Shown here one piece after another: positions 46,169 to 53,234 of a stretch of DNA of 64,000 nt. Position 1 is the stretch's first letter. Each line of letters opens with the position of its first letter. The translations under genes were made by a program, and so were the position numbers. The DNA comes from Pseudomonas sp. GM74. Its GTDB lineage: Bacteria > Pseudomonadota > Gammaproteobacteria > Pseudomonadales > Pseudomonadaceae. A model generated the notes under the pieces. It had not been told where the DNA came from and ran no database searches. It saw only the letters and a program-made list of their open reading frames with translations. The stretch spans positions 186,001-250,000 of the forward strand of contig NZ_AKJG01000041.1 of NCBI RefSeq assembly GCF_000282455.1. The letters are read 5' to 3'.

Positions 46169-47707
46169 TTATTGGCCTCGGTGGCTAAAGCTGTGCAGGG
46201 CTTTTTCGATGCACTGCGCGGTTTTGCCGAAGGCCTGTACGGAAATTTCCGAAAACGGCCCGCCGCCCTGATCCGCCACGATGATCATGATCACCCGGCC
46301 ATTGTTGACCAGCGAACGCAGCAGCAGGTGTTCGCCGCTGAACTGTGAACGCAGGCTGTTGGGCAGCAGGGCCGAGAATTGCGCGTTGTTGGCTGGCGTC
46401 AGGCGCACCTGGGCCTGTTGCGCGAGCAGGCGCTGCAACACGTTGCTCTGGCTGACCACGAAGTTCAGCCCGGCCGCGTCCTTCGGCAGGCCGGCCGTTT
46501 GGTGCACGCGCAGGTTGGCGTGGGTGCGGTCGGCCATCAGGATCATCACCCGACGCATGCCGCAGGCCACGAGGGCGTCCCGGGCAGCGATGGTCAAGTG
46601 CATGGCGTTGGTGAAGCGACTCGGCTCGACCAGCAGTTCGGCGCATTGCTTGCGCCACTTCGCCAGATCTTCGGCAGTGGGTCCGGCGGCCGGTAGCAAA
46701 CCTGAGTGGACACGGTTCATGCCCCACGGCCAGATCAGCGATTCGGCGGGGTGCCAGAGGTCGGGCATGGCGTGATGGCGCGCGCTGTTGGCGGCTTGCT
46801 GGTGCAGTTGTTGTTGCACCTCATCCATCGGCATTTGCAGGTAAAGGCTGGTCAGGTACTGCCAGCGCTCACTGTGGGGGCTGTCCCAGGCGTGTTGCGC
46901 CGATAGCGCCAGCCCGTTGGCCAGCAGCACCGTATTGGCAGGTTGATTGAGCCAGCGGCGCAGGGTCGGATCGTCGTCGAGGCGGTTCTGCTGGCGCAGT
47001 GGATGTTCGCTGTCACGGGCGATACGCAGGACCTTCACCAGTTCTCGCTGTTCAGTAAGCAGTAATCTATAGCCCTGCTGCACCCAGATCGGCAAGCGCC
47101 AGACCTCGACCAGCGCCTGGCCGATGTCCAGCAGGCGTACGCCAAACAATTGCTTTTCGACTTTACGTGCCGACTCACCTTTATGGATGACCCGCAGCTC
47201 CCAGTCTTCGAGCAGTTTTGGATGGGTCAGCGCCAGCGGCCACAGGGGCGATAGAAACAGCAGGCTGCCCCAGTGGATGTCCTGCCACAGCCGCGCCAGG
47301 CGACTGGCAAAAAAACCGTTGGCCTGTTGCGTGGCGTGCTGGCTGATCATCTGCAACTGACGCAGGGCTTTGGGGATCTCGGACTGGGGTTCGACGGGCA
47401 ATCGCGCGAGCAGTTCTTCGGTGCGCTTCAGGCCGAGGCGATTGATCGCAACCTCAAGGTTTTCCGCAGGCTCGGTCATGCCGCCATGGGTATGCCGGTT
47501 GGCTTCGCGAATCACGCTCAAGGCCAGGGCCGGACTGCCTTGCATGAGGTCGGCGATATCGCGCAGCGAGCTGCGGTTGTCGCCGATGGCCTTGCAGACC
47601 CGGTCGAGACTGGCTTGCGGAACCGGCAGGCGCACGCCATCGAGAAGCTTGACCCAGCCTTCGAGCGTCGTCGGTTTCGGGGTTGGAGCGTTCGTTTCGT
47701 TAACCAT
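46169..47707 (-). CDS. HDOD domain protein
   Basis: A 512-residue protein with an N-terminal HDOD domain (LPVPQASLDRVCKAIGDNRSSLRDIADLMQGSPALALSVIREANR, then a NRLGLKR segment) lacking the catalytic HD pair. A C-terminal region of about 150 residues (ALVACGMRRVMILMADRTHANLRVHQT) has GAF-like character. HDOD proteins act as signalling or gene-regulatory adaptors. It is divergent from motA, and P. aeruginosa has the same arrangement. The exact role is unknown. Confidence 0.82.
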   Translation of the reverse strand: MVNETNAPTPKPTTLEGWVKLLDGVRLPVPQASLDRVCKAIGDNRSSLRDIADLMQGSPALALSVIREANRHTHGGMTEPAENLEVAINRLGLKRTEELLARLPVEPQSEIPKALRQLQMISQHATQQANGFFASRLARLWQDIHWGSLLFLSPLWPLALTHPKLLEDWELRVIHKGESARKVEKQLFGVRLLDIGQALVEVWRLPIWVQQGYRLLLTEQRELVKVLRIARDSEHPLRQQNRLDDDPTLRRWLNQPANTVLLANGLALSAQHAWDSPHSERWQYLTSLYLQMPMDEVQQQLHQQAANSARHHAMPDLWHPAESLIWPWGMNRVHSGLLPAAGPTAEDLAKWRKQCAELLVEPSRFTNAMHLTIAARDALVACGMRRVMILMADRTHANLRVHQTAGLPKDAAGLNFVVSQSNVLQRLLAQQAQVRLTPANNAQFSALLPNSLRSQFSGEHLLLRSLVNNGRVIMIIVADQGGGPFSEISVQAFGKTAQCIEKALHSFSHRGQ

Positions 47708-47874
47708 GGTGGGAGGCGATCATCGTCAACATTACCTGTGCCCGGAAGGGGTCAAATTAGCTTTTCGCCTGAACTGGCTATAGTCTGGCGCAGTTTTGCC
47801 GATAAGTAGAAGAAGAGATTTTTTAACTTCCGAATATGACCTTGAACCCGACTCAGTAAGTGCTCTCCTAACCT

Positions 47875-48726
47875 ATGGCTAAAATTATCGGCATCATCGT
47901 CGTATTCGCGAGCGTGCTTGGCGGATACGTGCTTTCCCACGGCAAGATTGCCGCCCTGATCCAGCCTTTCGAGGTCATGATCATTGGCGGTGCGGCCCTC
48001 GGCGCCTTCCTGCAGGCCAACCCCGGCTACATGACGATGCACGTGCTCAAGAAGTCCCTGAGCATGTTCAGTTCGCGTTTCAACCACGGCTTCTACCTTG
48101 AAGTACTGGGCCTGATCTACGAGATCCTCAACAAGAGTCGCCGCGAAGGCATGATGGCCATCGAAGGCGACATCGAAGATGCCGCCGCGAGCCCGATCTT
48201 CGCCAAGTACCCGACGGTCCTCAAGGATGAGCGCATGACCGCGTTCATCTGTGATTACCTGCGCATCATGTCCTCCGGCAACATGGCCCCGCACGAGCTG
48301 GAAGGCCTGTTCGACATGGAGCTGTTCAGCCTCAAGGAAGACCTGGAACACCCCTCCCACGCGGTTAACGGCATCGCCGACGCCATGCCCGGTTTCGGTA
48401 TCGTCGCGGCGGTACTGGGTATCGTGGTGACCATGGCTTCGCTGGGTGAAGGTGACCAGAAGTCCATCGGCCTGCACGTCGGTGCGGCACTGGTCGGTAC
48501 CTTCTTCGGTATTCTCGCCGCCTACGGTTTCTTTGGCCCGCTGGCCCATTCCCTGGCCCACGATGCCAAGGAAGAGCTGAACGTCTACGAAGCCATCAAG
48601 GCTTCGCTGGTGGCTTCGGCTTCCGGCATGCCGCCATCGCTGGCCGTGGAGTTCGGGCGCAAGGTTCTGTACCCGGCGCACCGTCCAAGCTTCGCCGAGC
48701 TGGAACAAGCGGTTCGCGGTCGTTAA
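47875..48726 (+). CDS. motA: flagellar stator protein MotA
   Basis: A 283-residue inner-membrane protein with four membrane segments that forms the proton-driven flagellar stator with MotB. Landmarks are IGGAALGAFLQANPG, the cytosolic domain (ILNKSRREGMMAIEGDIE) that contacts FliG, and GFGIVAAVLGIVVTMASLGEG and FFGILAAYGFFGPLA for the last two helices with the conserved prolines. motB follows after 3 bp. Confidence 0.96.
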   Translation: MAKIIGIIVVFASVLGGYVLSHGKIAALIQPFEVMIIGGAALGAFLQANPGYMTMHVLKKSLSMFSSRFNHGFYLEVLGLIYEILNKSRREGMMAIEGDIEDAAASPIFAKYPTVLKDERMTAFICDYLRIMSSGNMAPHELEGLFDMELFSLKEDLEHPSHAVNGIADAMPGFGIVAAVLGIVVTMASLGEGDQKSIGLHVGAALVGTFFGILAAYGFFGPLAHSLAHDAKEELNVYEAIKASLVASASGMPPSLAVEFGRKVLYPAHRPSFAELEQAVRGR

Positions 48727-48729
48727 GAA

Positions 48730-49776
48730 ATGGAAAATAATCAGCCGATAATCATCAAGCGCGTCAAGCGCATTGCCGGCGGGCACCACGGGGGCGCATG
48801 GAAAATCGCCTTCGCCGACTTCGCCACGGCGATGATGGCGTTCTTCCTGGTGTTGTGGCTGCTGTCCACCGCCACGCCGGAACAGAAGATCGCCATCGCC
48901 GGTTACTTCAAGGACCCGATCGGCTTTTCCGAAAGCGGCACGCCGTACATCATCGATCTGGGCGGTACGCCGACCATGGCGCCGGAAAACACCCTCAACC
49001 CCGAGGTGAAGTCCCAGCCGCAGCCGGACAAGGTCACTGTGGATACCGACCAGGTCGAAGGCATGGCCGAGCAGGTCGAAAAGGAACGCCTCGAACTGTT
49101 GCTGCAGGAACTGCAGAACAAGGTTGATGAGAATCCGCAGTTGCAGAAGTTCAAGGACCAGATCCTGTTCGAAATTACCCCGGACGGCCTGCGCATCCAG
49201 ATCATGGACGCGGAAAACCGTCCGATGTTCGACTCGGGCTCTGCCCGCTTGAAACCGTATTTCGAAGACATCCTGCTGGCCATGGCCGACACCATCAAGG
49301 CGGTGCCGAACAAGATCAGCATCAGCGGCCACACCGATGCCAAGCCATATACCGGCACCGGTGATTTCGGTAACTGGGAGCTCTCGGCCAACCGTGCCAA
49401 CGCCGCACGTCGTGCGCTGGTGGCGGGCAGCTATCCGGATGCACAGGTGGCGCGCGTGGTCGGTTATGCCTCGTCGGCGTTGTTTGATCGCGAGCACCCG
49501 TTCAACCCGGTCAACCGCCGTATCGACATCGTCGTGCTGACCAAGAAAGCCCAGCGTGCGATCGAAGGTTCGCAAGGCGCGGAGCCAGCTCCCGATGCAC
49601 CGCAAGGTTCGGCTGCACCAGACGCAGCACCGACCGCGCCGGTCAACCCGAACGCGTTGCCGGCGGACAAGGAACCGCTGCCCGTCCACGAACTGCGCGA
49701 GCGTCTGAACCTGTTCGACGACCCGGCACCGAAAGCGGGTGAGCCAGCCAAACCGGCTGAAGCGCCCAAGCAGTGA
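48730..49776 (+). CDS. motB: flagellar stator protein MotB
   Basis: A 348-residue stator subunit: a basic N-terminus, one membrane helix with the proton-carrying aspartate (AFADFATAMMAFFLVLWLLS), and a C-terminal OmpA-like peptidoglycan-binding domain (MFDSGSARLKPYF, ISGHTDAKPYTG, NWELSANRANAARRAL). The tail is Pro/Ala-rich. The stop codon is the first three bases of a 42-bp sequence duplicated at 51542. Confidence 0.96.
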   Translation: MENNQPIIIKRVKRIAGGHHGGAWKIAFADFATAMMAFFLVLWLLSTATPEQKIAIAGYFKDPIGFSESGTPYIIDLGGTPTMAPENTLNPEVKSQPQPDKVTVDTDQVEGMAEQVEKERLELLLQELQNKVDENPQLQKFKDQILFEITPDGLRIQIMDAENRPMFDSGSARLKPYFEDILLAMADTIKAVPNKISISGHTDAKPYTGTGDFGNWELSANRANAARRALVAGSYPDAQVARVVGYASSALFDREHPFNPVNRRIDIVVLTKKAQRAIEGSQGAEPAPDAPQGSAAPDAAPTAPVNPNALPADKEPLPVHELRERLNLFDDPAPKAGEPAKPAEAPKQ

Positions 49777-49815
49777 CCGACAAAAAAGCCGACAGAGATG
49801 TCGGCTTTTTTGTGC
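49774..49815 (+). terminator. motB stop codon plus terminator, direct-repeat copy 1
   Basis: A rho-independent terminator with a 13-bp stem (AAAAAAGCCGACA at 49782-49794, TGTCGGCTTTTTT at 49799-49811), a GAGA loop and a T-run. The whole 42-bp block from the motB TGA to TGTGC recurs at 51542-51583 with a single difference in the loop (A versus C). Confidence 0.95.
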
Positions 49816-49987
49816 TTGTAAGAATGAATTCAGATCCACTGCATTGCGAGAAAACTCAAGAAATGAGGTTTGGTCCGAAAATTGTGTAGGACGGGTCTGA
49901 GACCCGTAAACCGGGTTTTACTTCGCTTGGGGCCTAGGTACAGTTCGCCTGTCGCCGACGAATCGGTGATCGACCTTAGCCGGTCGT

Positions 49988-50017
49988 TTGAGAGGAATGC
50001 ACAAGCGCCCGTATAAT
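49988..50017 (+). promoter_or_regulatory. sigma-70 promoter of the structured leader
   Basis: TTGAGA at 49988-49993 and TATAAT at 50012-50017 with an 18-bp spacer. Transcription should begin near 50024. The 49816-49987 stretch upstream shows only a small hairpin (CGGGTCTGAGACCCG, about 49890-49904) and no gene. Confidence 0.75.
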
Positions 50018-50054
50018 CGCGGCGCTTTTTGCTGCCTGGCATCTATATGTCTAT

Positions 50055-50130
50055 GGTGGCTGTGCGTGGGACACCTTCGGGTGTGCCGGGTTCCTCTGAC
50101 CGGTCGGCTAACCCGCGTACAGCTGCCACC
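50055..50130 (+). ncRNA. structured leader RNA (candidate cis-regulatory element)
   Basis: A multi-stem fold can be drawn by eye. Closing stem GGTGGC (50055-50060) pairs with GCCACC (50125-50130). The hairpin ACACC-TTCG-GGTGT (50071-50084) has a UUCG tetraloop. GGGTT (50088-50092) pairs with AACCC (50110-50114). It lies between a good promoter and a short ORF 57 bp downstream. I recall very similar leaders in several places of Pseudomonas genomes in front of short hypothetical genes, but cannot name an RNA family. Confidence 0.6.
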
Positions 50131-50187
50131 CCATTCGATTAGCCGCGAAAAGGGTGGGAGTTTCATCTTTCAGACGGAATTCAAACC

Positions 50188-50457
50188 ATGCCCCAATTCC
50201 ACCCGCTCCAAAGCAACTTCAGCGTCGGGACCACGCTGTACATCGACACTGAAGCTCGAGCTTCCGATCTTCTTGAAACCGCCACCCACCGAATCAAGGC
50301 CGCACGCAACCTGCTCAACAGTGTCACCTGCTTGTGCGTGAAAGATGCTGAAGGTCACGATTTGGAACATTTCGCCAGTGCTGCACACATACTGATACAG
50401 GAGGGCTGTGACGCGCTGGATGCGCTGGGCTGGAAGCTGGAAAAGACCGCACGCTGA
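50188..50457 (+). CDS. short conserved hypothetical protein (DUF6124/DUF3077-like)
   Basis: An 89-residue, mostly helical acidic protein with no signal or membrane segment. The pattern LYIDTEARASDLLETATHRIKAARNLLNSVT and a C-terminal helix with ILIQEGCDALDALGWKLEK resembles the short pseudomonad proteins I know as DUF3077/DUF6124, which are often preceded by the same kind of leader. The function is unknown. It has its own promoter, leader and terminator, forming an independent module. Confidence 0.7.
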   Translation: MPQFHPLQSNFSVGTTLYIDTEARASDLLETATHRIKAARNLLNSVTCLCVKDAEGHDLEHFASAAHILIQEGCDALDALGWKLEKTAR

Positions 50458-50464
50458 AAACAGG

Positions 50465-50490
50465 AAAGCCGCAATGTTCGCGGCTTTTTT
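50465..50490 (+). terminator. rho-independent terminator of the leader-ORF module
   Basis: AAAGCCGC (50465-50472) pairs with GCGGCTTT (50480-50487), followed by TTT; it starts 8 bp after the stop codon. Confidence 0.88.
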
Positions 50491-50600
50491 GTCACACATT
50501 TGAGGCTATGCGGTCGGAAATCTGCCCATCACTATCAGACAGATATTTACTGTCGAAAAGCTTTCGAGATCGACGCCCTCTGACTGCCCCGGAATTTGCC

Positions 50601-51467
50601 ATGGATAATCAATCACTACCACTGCTGCAGCAGCGTTTCGACGCGCTGGTACATCGCGTGCCTGATGAAGGCATCGAATTCTGGTTCGCTCGCGAGTTGC
50701 AGGCCCCCTTGGGTTACGCACGCTGGGATAATTTTTTGACCGCCATCAGGCGTGCCATAGCCTCCTGTGAAGCGACAGGAGTTGAGGCTTCCGATCATTT
50801 TCGTGACGTCACGAAAATGATCGAGGTGGGCAAAGGTGGTAAGCGCCCTGTCGAAGACTTCATGCTCACGCGTTATGCCTGCTACTTGATTGCCCAAAAT
50901 GGTGATCCGCGTAAACAAGCGATCGCTTTCGCTCAGAGCTACTTCGCATTGCAAACGCGCAAGCAGGAGTTGATCGAAGACCGAATGCGATTACAGGCCC
51001 GCTTCGATGCTCGAGATCGTTTGCGTGAGTCGGAGAAGGAACTATCGCAGAACATCTACGAACGTGGTGTAGATGATGAAGGATTTGCCCGTATTCGCTC
51101 CCGAGGAGATGCCGCATTGTTCGGAGGCAAGACCACGCAGGCGATGAAGGACAGGTATGGCATCGTTAAGAGCCGTCCATTGGCTGATTTTTTACCGACG
51201 CTGACTATTGCTGCCAAAAACCTGGCTAATGAGATAACTAATCACAACGTGCTGCAGGTGGACCTGCAAGGCGAGCCGGCCATTGCCAAGGAGCATGTCC
51301 AGAATAATTTGAGCGTCCGAGATATGTTGGAACAGCGCGGCATCAAGCCCGAGGAGCTGCCCGCTGAAGAGGACATAAGAAAGCTTGAACGTCGCGTGAA
51401 ATCCGAAGAGAAAAATATTGCGAAACAGGCGACCAAGCTTCCTGCAGATGATTCAACCGATGGTTGA
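50601..51467 (+). CDS. dinD: DinD-like DNA-damage-inducible protein D
   Basis: A 288-residue protein colinear with E. coli DinD: a Bro-N-type N-terminal domain (EFWFARELQAPLGYARWDNF), the block LTRYACYLIAQNGDPRKQAIAFAQSYFALQTRKQEL, and the C-terminal EELPAEEDIRKLERRVKSEEKN. E. coli DinD is SOS-induced and modulates RecA filaments. Start ATG 50601 gives the family N-terminus. No canonical CTGN10CAG LexA site is visible upstream; the nearest pair has an 11-bp spacer. Base composition looks more AT-rich than the flanking genes, and the coding sequence contains a perfect 32-bp palindrome. Confidence 0.85.
   Translation: MDNQSLPLLQQRFDALVHRVPDEGIEFWFARELQAPLGYARWDNFLTAIRRAIASCEATGVEASDHFRDVTKMIEVGKGGKRPVEDFMLTRYACYLIAQNGDPRKQAIAFAQSYFALQTRKQELIEDRMRLQARFDARDRLRESEKELSQNIYERGVDDEGFARIRSRGDAALFGGKTTQAMKDRYGIVKSRPLADFLPTLTIAAKNLANEITNHNVLQVDLQGEPAIAKEHVQNNLSVRDMLEQRGIKPEELPAEEDIRKLERRVKSEEKNIAKQATKLPADDSTDG
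50762..50823. repeat. hairpin plus perfect 32-bp palindrome inside dinD
   Basis: CTCCTGT (50762-50768) and ACAGGAG (50775-50781) form a 7-bp hairpin. Eleven bases later, 50792-50823 is a perfect 32-bp palindrome centred on TGACGTCA, encoding residues 64-75 of the DinD-like protein. Such a perfect palindrome inside coding sequence is not expected by chance. Confidence 0.92.
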
Positions 51468-51541
51468 GTTTGAGTCTTACCAGGCTAACTGAATTGGCAA
51501 TAGTGAATCGATTCCCTCGGGTGTCGATTGATTGGTCAGCA

Positions 51542-51583
51542 TGACCGACAAAAAAGCCGACAGCGATGTCGGCTTTTTTGTGC
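51542..51583 (+). terminator. direct-repeat copy 2 of the motB stop/terminator block
   Basis: 41 of 42 bases are identical to 49774-49815, including the TGA corresponding to the motB stop. The hairpin arms are 51550-51562 and 51567-51579 with a GCGA loop and T-run. It serves as terminator for dinD, 75 bp after its stop. No motB codons precede it. Confidence 0.93.
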
Positions 51584-51623
51584 GGCTTTCACTGGTTTGA
51601 AGGCCGGCAGGGGCACGATCCCC

Positions 51624-51723
51624 TGTAGGAGCCAGCTTGCTGGCGATGGTCGTCAACGATAACGCGTGCTGTCTGAATCCACTCGGCGTACTGGAGTCCA
51701 TCGCCAGCAAGCTGGTTCCTACA
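51624..51723. repeat. REP-like inverted repeat of the TGTAGGAGCCAGCTTGCTGGCGATGG type
   Basis: 26-bp arms at 51624-51649 and 51698-51723 with one mismatch, separated by 48 bp, lie between dinD and the 3' end of the defence operon. Apart from this and terminator copy 2, I see nothing in the 314-bp gap 51468-51781. Confidence 0.85.
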
Positions 51724-51781
51724 GATGACGGGTGAGAGAAACCCCGACCGGTCAAGAGGACGGATCGGGGAGCGGAGTGAC

Positions 51782-52273
51782 TCAGAAGCCGCGGATGATT
51801 CGGGTCTTGAGCTCGGCGTGAAAGCGATCCGCATTGGATTTGTTGACGCTGCGCACCGACTCGTTACCGGTTATGGACTCCAGTGACATCGAGCGCTTGA
51901 GCGTTGCTTCGTTGCGATAGGCATCGATAAAGAAGTCGATGTCCCGGTCGCTGGTCAGCTTCGGCCATTTGTCCAGGTACAGCGGCAGCTCGGTCGGGCC
52001 GGTCTTGAACGAGCAGATACGCCGATTTGTGATCGTCGCCTCGCCGATTTCGAACGGCACCCACCAGGACAGGGCGGTTTTCTCCGAGACCACTGCCAGC
52101 AGGTGCGTGCATTCGCTGATGTTGCGGGTAATCACCCCGGTGATGTCGTCGGTGGTCTGGGATTCGGCATCCAGCACATCGAGGTAGGTCTTGATGTTGG
52201 CCTGGATCAGGCGCGCGTTGATCTTGACCGCGTGGGCGCGGTCCATGTGGCGGTAGCTGATAAACACTGGCAT
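51782..52273 (-). CDS. TIR_2-type TIR domain protein, third gene of the TIR-caspase operon
   Basis: A 163-residue protein consisting of a TIR domain: first strand VFISYRHMDRAHA, then NIKTYLDVLDA, ISECTHLLAVVSEKTALSWWVPFEIGEA. Glu75 in WWVPFEIGEA sits where TIR NADases have the catalytic glutamate. The C-terminal tail (LPLYLDKWPKL, then DIDFFIDAYR) has no other recognisable domain. The start overlaps the stop of the caspase gene (TGATG), so synthesis is coupled. It may be a second NAD+-derived-signal producer, an adaptor, or a regulator of the first TIR protein (inference). Confidence 0.83.
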   Translation of the reverse strand: MPVFISYRHMDRAHAVKINARLIQANIKTYLDVLDAESQTTDDITGVITRNISECTHLLAVVSEKTALSWWVPFEIGEATITNRRICSFKTGPTELPLYLDKWPKLTSDRDIDFFIDAYRNEATLKRSMSLESITGNESVRSVNKSNADRFHAELKTRIIRGF

Positions 52274-53232
52274 CAGAAATGTCCCTTGATCGCGAGTTCG
52301 CGGTAATAGGCGCCGAGGGCGGTGAGGCGGCAGCCGGTGGAGTGGATGGCGGCGTAGTACATGTGTTCGGCGTCCACCGGTTCGACCAGACTGTGGCGGT
52401 TGCACTTTTGCAACTGGGCGAAGACGTCGCCGTGCTCCGGGTTGAATTCAGGCTCGGTGGGCTCAAAGCTGGGGGCGAGGGGGTACACCGACTCCGCTTC
52501 GGCAAACCATTCGGGGAGTTTGCGCAGGATCTCCTTGGGAATCAGCGGCGACACTTCGCGCAGGGAAATGAACTGCGAGACGTTGGTCTTGAACACCGGG
52601 CGCTGTTCCCAGGCATCGAGGGCGTTGTCGACAAACGAATAGAGGCTGCCGGGTGTGATCTTGCCCAGGATGTTCGCTGCTCCACCATGCAGGGCCTGGA
52701 GCAATAGTCCGGTGAACACGCCGTGTTGCGCGCCCTCCATTGCCGGCTCTTCCTTTTTGCAGGCGGTCAGAATGGTCATGCCTTCACCGACCACGCTGCC
52801 TTCACTGCGCAAGGCGCGCAGTTCACCGGCCGAGCCGCTCTGGCAACAGTCGAGAATGATCACTTTGTTTTTGATCTTCGTGGCCTTGCTCGCCCAGTTG
52901 AGAATGTCGCTGAGGCGTATCCCGTCCTTGGCGCTCTTGTAATCCTGCGGGATCAACATGCCTTCGTCGGTGTCGGTGTCGAAGCTGCCGTGGCCGGCGA
53001 AATACAGCAGCGCGACATTGCAGTCCCCGGCAAACAGCTCACGGATCTGGTCTTCGAGTTTTTCCCGGCTCAGGTAGTCCTCGGCAGAGGTCAGTACGAT
53101 GTTCTTGAAGTTCGGATCGCCATTGGCGTCGGTCTTCAGCACCGAGGCCATGGCCATGGCGTCATTGCTGCAACCGCTCAGGCGCGACACATGGGTGTAG
53201 TCGTTGATGCCGATAAACAGTCCCTTGCGCAT
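52273..53232 (-). CDS. caspase-like C14 family protease of a TIR-caspase defence operon
   Basis: A 319-residue protein. The caspase fold spans about residues 1-225: GLFIGINDYTHV as first strand, the catalytic histidine in LLYFAGHGSF (His81), and the catalytic cysteine in VIILDCCQSGS (Cys130), all intact. The last ~90 residues (FNPEHGDVFAQLQKCNRHSLVEP to GCRLTALGAYYRELA) form a separate compact region that could bind an activating ligand. There are no membrane or signal segments. Start 53232 is two bases after the upstream TIR stop. In the system known as type IV Thoeris, a TIR-made cyclic ADP-ribose isomer activates such a protease, which then degrades host proteins to stop phage. Confidence 0.9.
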   Translation of the reverse strand: MRKGLFIGINDYTHVSRLSGCSNDAMAMASVLKTDANGDPNFKNIVLTSAEDYLSREKLEDQIRELFAGDCNVALLYFAGHGSFDTDTDEGMLIPQDYKSAKDGIRLSDILNWASKATKIKNKVIILDCCQSGSAGELRALRSEGSVVGEGMTILTACKKEEPAMEGAQHGVFTGLLLQALHGGAANILGKITPGSLYSFVDNALDAWEQRPVFKTNVSQFISLREVSPLIPKEILRKLPEWFAEAESVYPLAPSFEPTEPEFNPEHGDVFAQLQKCNRHSLVEPVDAEHMYYAAIHSTGCRLTALGAYYRELAIKGHF

Positions 53233-53234
53233 GG

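Noticed and set aside
47752..49839. Open frame of 695 codons on the minus strand across motA and motB
   Set aside because: Antisense shadow of two well-conserved genes; composition is Arg/Val/Gly/Gln-rich with no recognisable domain, typical of high-GC reverse frames.
49988..50341. 117-codon plus-strand frame covering the structured leader
   Set aside because: It starts inside the -35 element of the promoter and overlaps the better-supported 89-codon ORF in another frame; the DNA is explained by RNA structure.
50522..50538. Possible LexA box upstream of dinD (CTGCCCATCACTATCAG)
   Set aside because: The spacer between CTG and CAG is 11 bases, not the 10 required, and the AT-rich centre of real boxes is missing.
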